NCBI GenBank assembly: GCA_965204155.1
Contig: OZ241971.1
Location: forward strand, 3,224,001-3,288,000
Direction of reading: 5' to 3'
From: UBA6522 sp965204155
Lineage (GTDB): Bacteria; Pseudomonadota; Gammaproteobacteria; Steroidobacterales; Rariloculaceae
DNA: 64,000 nucleotides
Position 1 is the first letter of the stretch. Each line of letters starts with the position of its first letter. The notes under the pieces are model-generated. The model was not told where the DNA came from. It searched no databases and worked only from the letters and a program-made list of their open reading frames with translations. Shown here piece by piece: positions 35,403-42,598 of the stretch. A program made the translations under genes and the position numbers.

Positions 35403-36802
35403 GTGGTTGACTCCGAAGAGAGACTGCTCTGCTTGCGTCTTGTCAGCGCAGCTCTGGCCTGTTCTGCAATGTCGCCCATTTCGTCGCCGAAAAAGTGTTC
35501 GGGCCAGTTCAGGATGTTGCCGAATTCGTCCAATTGCAGCGCATCCAGCTTGGCAGGCGCACTTGAGACGTTTGCGAAATAGGCCGATACACTCTCCTGA
35601 GTAACCTTTTCTTCGGCGATCCGGCGCTGCAAGCGACGCAGGAAGTGTTCCGAATGGGTTTCAATGATCAACTGAATGTTTCTGTCCCATCCGTCTTCCT
35701 TGGAGTTGATGACATCGATCATCACGTCGGCCAGGGCAGATTGCGCCCTCGGATGCAGATGAATCTCCGGCTGTTCCATCAAAACGATTGACCCTGGCGG
35801 CGCATAAAAGCACTGCACCAGCACGGGCAGCACCTGCGAAATGCCGAAACCGACGTCAGGAAGATCGACCCAGTCGCGTGAACCTTTGGCGCGAATCCTG
35901 ACTTCGTATTCTTGTCGTTGTTCTGAAATCGGTGTGACCCTGAACTCCTCGATCAGACCCAATTGCTTGAGTTTCAGCGCGACTATTTCCTGGAATGGCT
36001 TTCTCCAACGCTTATATCCCAAACTGATCATGCGATCGCGTGCTGCAAGCATAGCTGCGACCGTGTTCTCTCCCGCGTAGCCGACGCTCTCGGGTTCGAC
36101 ACCGGCCCAGGAATACAAGCGTTCCGCTCGCGTTCGTAGCGGCCCAAGGTAAGACAGCGATCGAAACAGTTGTTCATGCCGCAGGTTCAGGGACTGGACA
36201 AAATCCGCATTTTGGTAGTACGCGACGACCTCATCCGGAAAACCATAAAACCGGACAGGGGCGCCGGGAGCCCAGGCACGACCCGGCTTTCGTGTCAGCC
36301 AGTAAGTGTCCGCATCCACCTCATACTCGGATCTGGTGTTTGGCTTGCGTGACATTCGGATGGTGAGCGCGGATTCGCCACCGGCTGTCAATTCGTATTT
36401 CAGGCGATCCAGAGACAGCGAACGACGCTCTCCTTCTCCCAAGCCCACCTCAGCGTCAAACGCAATAGCGTCGCCGGAGAAATCCTGCACGTACAACGAG
36501 TTCTCGAACTTCAGCGTTTCCGGCAGCGACCACCGATACTCGAATGCGATCTTGTTATCCGGGTTGCGGCCGAACACCATCTCCCGATAGGAGCCAAGCT
36601 GCACGGCGGAGTTCTTGCCGCCCGGATAGAACACGGCCTTCCTGTCCGCCGATTCGATTGTCTGTTTCAGCAACAGGAGAAACTGACCGATACTCGACTT
36701 GCCCGAACTGTTGGCTCCGAAAAACAACGTAATGGGAGCCATGCGGATCGCGCCGGTATCCTTCCATCCCTTGAAGTTCTGGATGCGCAAGTGCTCAAGC
36801 AC
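35399..36802 (-). CDS. ABC-type AAA ATPase with DUF3696 (OLD/AAA_15-like)
   Basis: A 467-residue ABC-like ATPase, not a transporter. Walker A is FFGANSSGKSS (residues 27-37); the signature-like DVGFGISQVLP is at 316-326; Walker B is IVLMEQPEIHLHPRAQ (339-354), with the Glu-Gln-Pro-Glu-Ile-His-Leu-His-Pro form typical of DUF3696; the switch histidine motif is IETHSEHFLRRL (380-391). Such ATPases are the sensor part of several anti-phage systems. I chose a GTG at 36802, preceded by GGGAGGA, because homology starts at LEHLRIQNFKG; it overlaps the end of the upstream small gene by 8 bases. The open frame extends further upstream only as a shadow of that gene. Confidence 0.88.
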   Translation of the reverse strand: MLEHLRIQNFKGWKDTGAIRMAPITLFFGANSSGKSSIGQFLLLLKQTIESADRKAVFYPGGKNSAVQLGSYREMVFGRNPDNKIAFEYRWSLPETLKFENSLYVQDFSGDAIAFDAEVGLGEGERRSLSLDRLKYELTAGGESALTIRMSRKPNTRSEYEVDADTYWLTRKPGRAWAPGAPVRFYGFPDEVVAYYQNADFVQSLNLRHEQLFRSLSYLGPLRTRAERLYSWAGVEPESVGYAGENTVAAMLAARDRMISLGYKRWRKPFQEIVALKLKQLGLIEEFRVTPISEQRQEYEVRIRAKGSRDWVDLPDVGFGISQVLPVLVQCFYAPPGSIVLMEQPEIHLHPRAQSALADVMIDVINSKEDGWDRNIQLIIETHSEHFLRRLQRRIAEEKVTQESVSAYFANVSSAPAKLDALQLDEFGNILNWPEHFFGDEMGDIAEQARAALTRRKQSSLSSESTT

Positions 36803-37124
36803 GATTGTTGTCCTCCCACCGGTTGTGCGGATCGCCTGGATCGTTGACGATGCGCCGCGCTGCCGCGAGCAATTCCGCTCCCGTGCCGCAATCGATGATC
36901 GCGTCGCCCACCGCCGCCAGGCGCTCCGGCTCCGAAACGCCCGCCAGTAGTGACGACAGGCGTTCGCCCGTGTCTGCGCCGAACCTGCGTGCCGCCTGAC
37001 TTCCCAGCACGCGCCGATGGAATTTAACGCTTTCCGCACGGCCCTCCGCCAAGGCCCGCGCGCGAATCTGCGCTTCTTTCTGTCGCTGGCGCTCTTTCCA
37101 CCTTTCCGCCGTCAAAGATCCCAT
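36795..37124 (-). CDS. Small DUF4351-like protein or fragment
   Basis: A 109-residue basic protein. After a charged helical stretch (ERWKERQRQKEAQIRARA) it has AARRFGADTGERLSSLL and LLAAARRI, which resembles the C-terminal DUF4351 tail of Rpn-family PD-(D/E)XK nucleases. The catalytic N-terminal domain of that family is absent, so this may be a remnant or a stand-alone accessory. Its 3' end overlaps the ATPase GTG by 8 bases and contains that gene's ribosome-binding site, so it may matter for coupling. It starts 10 bases after the disrupted higA. Confidence 0.5.
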   Translation of the reverse strand: MGSLTAERWKERQRQKEAQIRARALAEGRAESVKFHRRVLGSQAARRFGADTGERLSSLLAGVSEPERLAAVGDAIIDCGTGAELLAAARRIVNDPGDPHNRWEDNNRA

Positions 37125-37134
37125 CGCTTCTACC

Positions 37135-37453
37135 TCACGCCACCGCGCCCAGACCGTTCGTGGCGACGATCGTCACCAGCTTCAGCGATCCGCCCCGAGG
37201 CCGTTTCTCTCCGCGCTTCCATTGGCTCACCAGCCCCGTGGTCGCATTGAGGTGGCGTGCGAACATTGCCTGGCTCGCGTTCTCGCGCAGCCTCAGCGCG
37301 CGGATTTCGTCCGCCGTCATTTCTGGCAACTAGCGTGAGGCACATCTCGTCGAACATTCGCACGGTCTGCTTCGGCATCACACCCGCTTCCGACAATCCA
37401 AGCGCTGCCTCATGCGCGGCGGCCAGCGCTTCACTCTTGTACTGCATTGTCAT
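37135..37453 (-). pseudogene. higA: higA antitoxin gene with a frameshift
   Basis: Two overlapping frames together encode one HigA/XRE antitoxin. The first (from ATG at 37453) reads KSEALAAAHEAALGLSEAGV and then VRMFDEMCLTL; the second, shifted by one base, continues PEMTADEIRALRLRENASQ and GLVSQWKRGEKRP to the stop at 37135. The join falls near 37335-37345, where one extra base breaks the frame. Intact relatives run straight from FDELCLT into a P-x-x-IRALR helix-turn-helix. The gene is therefore probably inactive, unless this is an assembly error. Confidence 0.75.
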
Positions 37454-37625
37454 CGCATTTCACCTCTACTATCGCTCCAACCGCCTGTGCCGCCGCGAGA
37501 CCGGACGGATTCAGGGCCAAGTACTCGTCGGCCAGCAATCTGTACGTCGCCAATTCGCCCCGGCGGACGTTCTCTCGCCTGCTCTTGGCGAAACCGTACA
37601 CGAAAAACGCCAGCCAATGAATACA
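37431..37625 (-). pseudogene. higB: higB-like toxin remnant (C-terminal part)
   Basis: The minus-strand frame ending at 37431 carries FFVYGFAKSRRENVRRGEL and LLADEYLALNPSGLAAAQA, which match the C-terminal half of RelE/HigB-type toxins, where FVYGFxKxxRxN is the most conserved block. The N-terminal half, upstream of about 37625, has no toxin similarity in any frame. It overlaps the higA start by 23 bases, the usual higBA order. The toxin is truncated and the antitoxin frameshifted, so the whole module looks decayed. Confidence 0.65.
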
Positions 37626-37792
37626 TTCGGGACGCAGGCGGAGCATGCGCGCGAGCACGCCGCGGCGCTTCATCACGCGGCAGCGAGTGAGTCGGTTTGA
37701 ACGGACTGTATCGTCCACATCGTCGTGCGAGGCGACTGGTGAAGCCGCCCAAGGCGCCACCCAACCTCAGGCGATTGTGTCTATCGGCGGGA

Positions 37793-38620
37793 TTACGTAT
37801 CCGGCTCTGGCGACCTTCTCACCTTGACGCGCCAGTGGTTGTCGCGTTGGATCACTGCCGGGGTAAAGTCGCGCCCTGCGCCCTCAAGTGGGTCAAGCTC
37901 CACCCAGAACGTCCGTCCGCTCCGAGTCAGCTCCTCGTGCAATGCATGGGTGCACTCACCGTAGCCCAACCGTTCCAGCAAATGACCCAGGCGCTGCGCC
38001 ACCGACCGTTCGAATGCTCCCGACAACGCGGCCAGTCTGCCCGGGTCGATCCGCGGGCCAAGGTCGACGAGCACAGTGGCGATATGGTCAATGCCTCCGG
38101 CGCCGCGCGGATAGCGCAACAGATCCAGGGCGGTCAGCTCGACACTGGCGATCTTCATGTACCCGGTGTCCGTCTTGTGTTCATTGATCCCGCTTGCAAC
38201 CGCCTCCATGTCCTTGCGGTATCGAAACACGATATTGGATCGTCCTGCCCGAATCGCTCCCAGTTGCCGGTCCGTGATCACCTGGAACTCCATCACCGCC
38301 TGGTGGCTCGCCCCGTGCAGTTCCGCTGCCGTGAGCAAACCAACGTAGTAGGGACGATCCGAATGTGCCATAAGCGCATCGATGTACCACGACGGCGGCG
38401 GCGCGCCCCATCGGAGAAATTGCGGCGGCACGATGACATAGAATCCGCGGCGCGGCTTGATCAGGTGCTTGCGCCGTTGCTGTCGCTCCGCCGCATCGAG
38501 AAACGCGCCCGGACCGACTTCGAGCGCCGCCTGCGCCTCCGAGGCGGTAAACACCACGCGACCCTCGGACAGCAGCTCCGTGAGGAACGAAGATAGCGCA
38601 AAACGCTTCTGATATATCAT
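37793..38620 (-). CDS. AbiEi-type antitoxin (type IV TA), without partner toxin
   Basis: A 275-residue protein matching AbiEi antitoxins: an N-terminal winged helix-turn-helix (SFLTELLSEGRVVFTASEA, residues ~11-29, then RKHLIKPRRGFYVIVPPQF), the conserved middle segment with YVGLLTAAELHGASHQAV and a C-terminal domain. AbiEi normally represses its promoter and pairs with the nucleotidyltransferase toxin AbiEii, whose gene should follow at once downstream. Instead, only non-coding sequence and the decayed higBA lie there, so the antitoxin is an orphan. A strong inverted repeat in front of it (38624-38653) fits autoregulation. Confidence 0.82.
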   Translation of the reverse strand: MIYQKRFALSSFLTELLSEGRVVFTASEAQAALEVGPGAFLDAAERQQRRKHLIKPRRGFYVIVPPQFLRWGAPPPSWYIDALMAHSDRPYYVGLLTAAELHGASHQAVMEFQVITDRQLGAIRAGRSNIVFRYRKDMEAVASGINEHKTDTGYMKIASVELTALDLLRYPRGAGGIDHIATVLVDLGPRIDPGRLAALSGAFERSVAQRLGHLLERLGYGECTHALHEELTRSGRTFWVELDPLEGAGRDFTPAVIQRDNHWRVKVRRSPEPDT

Positions 38621-38623
38621 AGT

Positions 38624-38709
38624 TTATTATCCGCGTGTAAAGCGGATTATTAATTATGTTTTCGTTATTCTATAGTATTCGTATGCCAATATCCGTTACA
38701 AATGCGGAT
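38624..38709. promoter_or_regulatory. Paired inverted repeats between abiEi-like and nuclease-like genes
   Basis: The AT-rich region between two divergent genes has an inverted repeat with arms TTATTATCCGC (38624-38634) and GCGGATTATTAA (38642-38653) and a second one, ATCCG (38691-38695) and GCGGAT (38704-38709). Both use the same ATCCGC/GCGGAT core. AbiEi proteins are known to bind paired inverted repeats cooperatively in their promoter, so this is a good operator candidate for both genes. The second repeat lies within the first codons of the plus-strand gene if its start is at 38656, so that gene may start later. Confidence 0.65.
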
Positions 38710-39546
38710 AAATCCATATGGTCGATAGAGGTCAGGAACTGCGCGGTCACCGGCACTAGGTTGATCGCCGACTGCCCGGGGCGCGTCAGACTGGCTCCAC
38801 TCACCCAACGGGAACAGCAATACTTCCATCTCCGCTCACTGGACAATCGTATGCGACATCCCGATTTGATTTCCCTGTTCGATCTTCTGGATCGTTGGCG
38901 GCACCTTCCCTCATACCGGCTGGAACCGCGGGCCGACGCGTTTTTTGCACTGTTCCTCGTCGATGTTCTTGACAGGCACCTTCAATCGCGCGGCGTCCGC
39001 GTTGATCCGCGTGTCATCCCCGAATTCCCACTCGGACAGCACGGTACCAAGCGTTCGGACAAGGCCGACTACTTCGCCGTTTCGACAGACCGCAAACACG
39101 CGTTCCTGATCGAACTGAAGACCGATATGCGATCTCTCAAGGATGACCAGGGGCACTACCTGAATCGCGCCAGGGATCGTGGTCTCGCCGCGCTGCTCTG
39201 TGACATTAAGTCCATGGCGAAGGCGGACCGCCTCTATGCGCGAAAAAAATACTTCCACCTCTTGAAGGCGATCGCTGCTCTCGACCTTATGGAACTGCCG
39301 CCCGACCTCGAGCACAAGATCTACTCGCAACCGCGCGGAGTGTACGATTGCATCGCCGCCATCGATATTCCGAAGCGGCTCCCAGCCATCGAGATCATCT
39401 ATATCGTGCCCACGGCAAGAGAAGGCAAGGATTGCATCGACTTTGCAACCTTTGCTGGTGTAGTCGAGAACCGTGGCGAGATCGGCAAGCGCTTGGCGGC
39501 GTCCCTCCGGGAATGGGTTTGCACCGAGGCCGGGGATAAACGCTGA
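38656..39546 (+). CDS. PD-(D/E)XK nuclease-like protein
   Basis: A protein of up to 296 residues that I do not recognise as a named family. It has a restriction-endonuclease-like signature: an acidic residue in SDKADYFAV (D138) followed by a strand with AFLIELKTD (E153, K155), i.e. D-(x14)-E-x-K. A second part has RLPAIEIIYIVPT near residue 235. It is divergent from the AbiEi-type antitoxin and probably shares its operators, so it may be that antitoxin's unconventional partner or an independent defence nuclease. The start is uncertain (ATG at 38656 or 38683). Confidence 0.65.
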   Translation: MFSLFYSIRMPISVTNADKSIWSIEVRNCAVTGTRLIADCPGRVRLAPLTQREQQYFHLRSLDNRMRHPDLISLFDLLDRWRHLPSYRLEPRADAFFALFLVDVLDRHLQSRGVRVDPRVIPEFPLGQHGTKRSDKADYFAVSTDRKHAFLIELKTDMRSLKDDQGHYLNRARDRGLAALLCDIKSMAKADRLYARKKYFHLLKAIAALDLMELPPDLEHKIYSQPRGVYDCIAAIDIPKRLPAIEIIYIVPTAREGKDCIDFATFAGVVENRGEIGKRLAASLREWVCTEAGDKR

Positions 39547-39574
39547 GATTGTCCCGTCCCTGCATTAACCATGC

Positions 39575-39615
39575 CTTGTACATCACTTGTACAAGTAGGT
39601 CGGTTCTGGTACGTT
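39575..39615 (+). promoter_or_regulatory. Promoter and operator of the phd-vapC pair
   Basis: A perfect 8-base inverted repeat CTTGTACA (39575-39582) / TGTACAAG (39588-39595) with a 5-base spacer overlaps a promoter with -35 TTGTAC (39587-39592) and -10 TACGTT (39610-39615), 17 bases apart. The antitoxin gene starts at 39666. Palindromes with this TGTACA core are common operators of antitoxin-controlled TA modules, so autorepression by occupancy of the -35 is likely. Confidence 0.7.
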
Positions 39616-39665
39616 GAAACCTCAAGGCACGTTCTGGCTTATCGTCGTCTAATCGAGAAAACCCA

Positions 39666-39989
39666 ATGGCCAGTAACTTTTCGTCCAATAGCGAAACCTC
39701 TTCCGCTTCCGCAGCCGTTACCGTGAGCGAGTTCAGGGCCAGGCTTGCAGAAATGATCGGACGGGCCGAGCGGGGAGAAGAGGTATTGATTGCGCGCGGA
39801 CAGATGCCCGTTGCGAAACTGGTTCCCCTGGGAAGCCCGCGCAAGCGCCGGCTGGGCGTGTTGAAAGACTTGATGAGCGAGGAGGCTATCGAGGCGCTGA
39901 CCGCAGCGCTGGATGAGCCGCTGCCGTCGCACGAACAGGCGGCATTGGAAGGCGGGCTGACTGACAGTCTGGGTATTGCGAGGCGGTAG
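39666..39989 (+). CDS. Phd/YefM-family antitoxin
   Basis: A 107-residue type II antitoxin. After a serine-rich N terminus, VTVSEFRARLAEMIGRAERG and EEVLIARGQMPVAKLVPL form the Phd/YefM DNA-binding fold; the basic and then acidic C-terminal region would wrap the toxin. It is the first gene of an intact TA pair; the PIN toxin starts 8 bases after its stop. Length is slightly greater than usual because of the N-terminal extension. Confidence 0.9.
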   Translation: MASNFSSNSETSSASAAVTVSEFRARLAEMIGRAERGEEVLIARGQMPVAKLVPLGSPRKRRLGVLKDLMSEEAIEALTAALDEPLPSHEQAALEGGLTDSLGIARR

Positions 39990-39997
39990 CTTCGCCC

Positions 39998-40387
39998 GTG
40001 CGGCTGCTTCTCGACAGCCATGCCCTGTTGTGGGCGCTGACATTGAGTCCGAGGCTGCCGGAACATGCCCGCTCGCTCATAGGCGACGTTGCCAATGACG
40101 TTTTCTTTAGCCCGGTGAGCCTTTATGAGCTTGTATTCAAGGCCAGGCGCCGGCGGATTGCGGTGGAGACGCTGGACTTGCCTCAAGCGGCGATAGAGTC
40201 AGGTTTCAGGGAAGTGGGGCTTACGTCGCGGCACCTGTTGTACGCCGCAAACCTGGACTGGGATCATGGCGATCCATGGGACCGAATCCTGCTTGCGCAG
40301 GCAGACCTTGAGCAAATGACACTGGTCTCCGCCGACAAGATTTTCGATGAACTGACGAATGAGCGCCTTTGGCGACGACAGGCCTGA
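39998..40387 (+). CDS. vapC: VapC-like PIN-domain toxin
   Basis: A 129-residue PIN ribonuclease toxin with the four usual acidic residues: D6 (LLLDSHALLW), E44 (SLYELVFKAR), D95 (DPWDRILLAQ) and D113 (SADKIFDEL). GTG start at 39998. It is coupled to the Phd-type antitoxin, giving a complete and apparently functional TA module with its own operator. This PIN protein is clearly distinct from the larger PIN-like protein of the ATPase unit at 34872. Confidence 0.92.
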   Translation: MRLLLDSHALLWALTLSPRLPEHARSLIGDVANDVFFSPVSLYELVFKARRRRIAVETLDLPQAAIESGFREVGLTSRHLLYAANLDWDHGDPWDRILLAQADLEQMTLVSADKIFDELTNERLWRRQA

Positions 40388-40402
40388 GCAACTGCCACAC
40401 CG

Positions 40403-41371
40403 TCACTTGATCGCGATCGGGTTCAGCGGTGAGCCGCATCCGCCGGTGATGGGCAGGGGCGGGGCGCAGAAGAAGAACTCGTAGACTCCGTCCTCGGAGC
40501 AGTCGTCGGCGAGTTCGTCGACCACGAAGATTTCGCCCATGGTGATGCCGATCATGGGGATGACCACCCAGTGCCAGGGTTGCTGGGCCTCGGTGGTCTC
40601 GTTGGGTCGCACTTCGCAGCCCCATGTATCCGCGCAGATTGCTGCGATCTCGTTTTCGTAGATCCAGTCCGCGGTCTCGAAGGCCATGCCAGGCGCGTCG
40701 CCGCCGGCGTAGCCGCCCCAGTTGCCGGCCCGCTGCCGCTGGCCCATCATGCCAGTGCGCACGATGACGAAATCGCCGCGCCTGATTTCCACGTTCTGGG
40801 CTTCGGCCGCGCCGTCCAGATCGGCGTTGGTGATGGCCATGCCCTCGTCCAGGGCCTCCACGCCCGCGTACCGAGCTACGTCCAGTAGAACGCCGCGCCC
40901 CACGGCACGGTCCTTGATCTTGTCGATGGCGTTTTTCTGCGCGCCGTTGCTGTCCACCAGCCGGGCGTCGTAGCCGTTCCACATCTTGTCTCCATAGAAG
41001 ATGTGTCCCAGCGCGTCCCACTGTGTACCGCACTGCAGCGGCAGGGAGATCATGTCGTCGGCGTAGCGGAACTTGCCCGCGTCCTGGTTGCCGGCGACTG
41101 CGTCGGTGCCCGTCGCTGTCATGGTGTGGATGGGGTTGAAGCGGTTGCCCCAGAGTCCGCTCTGGGGGCCCTTGTTGTCAAAGTTCAGGGCCAGCGAGAA
41201 GACCCTGCCCTTGCGGATCAGCCGGGCCGCGGCAACGATGTCCTTCGGCGTGATGAAGTTCAGTGTGCCGATCTCGTCGTCCGGCCCCCATCGCCCCCAG
41301 TTCTTGCACCGCTCGGCGGTCTCGCGAATGATCTCCATGTTGAGATGGCCTTCGTCGTAGCGTCTTGGCAT
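40403..41371 (-). CDS. Cyclase family protein (kynurenine formamidase-like)
   Basis: A 322-residue metal-dependent hydrolase of the cyclase/KynB superfamily. The metal site, normally HxGTHxDxxxH, reads QCGTQWDALGHIFYG near residue 114, so the first and second histidines are replaced while the Asp and the last His remain; this variant is known in the long bacterial subgroup. Further conserved parts are RRGDFVIVRTGMMG and AICADTWGCEV. It shares no operon partner on the minus strand and lies next to an amidohydrolase running the other way. Substrate unknown. Confidence 0.8.
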   Translation of the reverse strand: MPRRYDEGHLNMEIIRETAERCKNWGRWGPDDEIGTLNFITPKDIVAAARLIRKGRVFSLALNFDNKGPQSGLWGNRFNPIHTMTATGTDAVAGNQDAGKFRYADDMISLPLQCGTQWDALGHIFYGDKMWNGYDARLVDSNGAQKNAIDKIKDRAVGRGVLLDVARYAGVEALDEGMAITNADLDGAAEAQNVEIRRGDFVIVRTGMMGQRQRAGNWGGYAGGDAPGMAFETADWIYENEIAAICADTWGCEVRPNETTEAQQPWHWVVIPMIGITMGEIFVVDELADDCSEDGVYEFFFCAPPLPITGGCGSPLNPIAIK

Positions 41372-41611
41372 GGGCGTTCCCCGAATTGGTTGGCTGAAGC
41401 GGCAATTAGCGTGAATTGCTGCCTGTGTGTCAACCTTCGGATGTTCTTCAGACGTCCTTTGAAGCCAAACGCAGGCGGACCGCCGTGGCGTGACGATGCC
41501 GGGGACTGCCCTGTCTCACCGAAAATTGACAGTTCGGGTACCGGCGCCCGCGGGTATAATTCCGCGCGCGCCGGGCGTCACCGTTGACTGTCGAACAGGA
41601 GAAAGACGGGC

Positions 41612-42598
41612 ATGCAGGGAAAGATCGCATTCGAAGAACACATGGCGATTCCGGAAACGGTATCGGAAACGCGCAGTTTCGCCGGCGACTCGGGGCGATG
41701 GGACGACTTCACCCGGCAAATCCTGGATGTCGGCGCCCGCCGCCTGGGCAACATGGACGAAACGGGCATCGAGTTCGCGCTTCTGTCCCTCAATGCGCCC
41801 GGGATCCAGGGGATCCTCGACACGGCCGAGGCCATCGAAGTGGCCAGGAAGGGCAACGACGCCATCGCCGAGGCCATGGCCCGGTATCCCGACCGCTACG
41901 GCGGAATGGCCGCGCTGCCCATGCAGGATCCGGACGCGGCTTCCGCGGAATTGACTCGTTGCATCACGGATCTGGGCTTCAAGGGCGCAATCGTGAACGG
42001 ATTCACCCAGAAGGATGTCCCCGACTCAGCCATCTACTACGACATACCCGAGTACCGGCCGTTCTGGGCCACGGTTTCGGAACTCGACGTGCCGTTCTAC
42101 CTGCATCCTCGGATGCAGATTCCGTCCCGCGCCCAGAACTACGAGGGCCACCCCTGGCTCATGAGCGCTCCGTGGGGATTCGCGGTCGAGACCTCGATCC
42201 ACTCCCTGCGCCTGTGCGGATCGGGAATCTTCGACGACTACCCGAACCTGAGAATCGTCATCGGTCACCTGGGCGAGTTCATTCCCCACGGACTGTGGCG
42301 CATCGATGCGCGGATGCGTTTCTCAAGGCGCGATTACCGGGGCAAGCGACCGCTTGGCGAGTATTTCCTCGATCACTTCGTGGTCACCACCAGCGGTTTC
42401 TTCAACGATCCGGCGTTCCGCAACACGCTGGACGTAATGGGCACCGACAAGGTCTTCTTCTGCGCCGACTACCCCTTCGAGAGCATGCACGATGCCGCAG
42501 GCTGGTACGACGCCACGCAGGAAATCACAGACGAGGAACGCATCAGGATCGGTCGGACCAACGCCATCGAATACTTCGGTCTGGACCTGGATACCTAA
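41612..42598 (+). CDS. Amidohydrolase similar to gamma-resorcylate decarboxylase
   Basis: A 328-residue ACMSD-type amidohydrolase closely resembling gamma-resorcylate (2,6-dihydroxybenzoate) decarboxylases. It starts MQGKIAFEEHMAIPET, with metal ligand E8, and has H165 (FYLHPR), H219 (IGHLGEFIPH) and the catalytic D286 (FFCADYPFE). AGGAGA precedes the ATG. The reaction would be reversible, non-oxidative decarboxylation of a hydroxybenzoate. Its 3' end overlaps the convergent TRAP large-permease gene by 4 bases; TRAP-mediated uptake of an aromatic acid would fit. Confidence 0.85.
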   Translation: MQGKIAFEEHMAIPETVSETRSFAGDSGRWDDFTRQILDVGARRLGNMDETGIEFALLSLNAPGIQGILDTAEAIEVARKGNDAIAEAMARYPDRYGGMAALPMQDPDAASAELTRCITDLGFKGAIVNGFTQKDVPDSAIYYDIPEYRPFWATVSELDVPFYLHPRMQIPSRAQNYEGHPWLMSAPWGFAVETSIHSLRLCGSGIFDDYPNLRIVIGHLGEFIPHGLWRIDARMRFSRRDYRGKRPLGEYFLDHFVVTTSGFFNDPAFRNTLDVMGTDKVFFCADYPFESMHDAAGWYDATQEITDEERIRIGRTNAIEYFGLDLDT

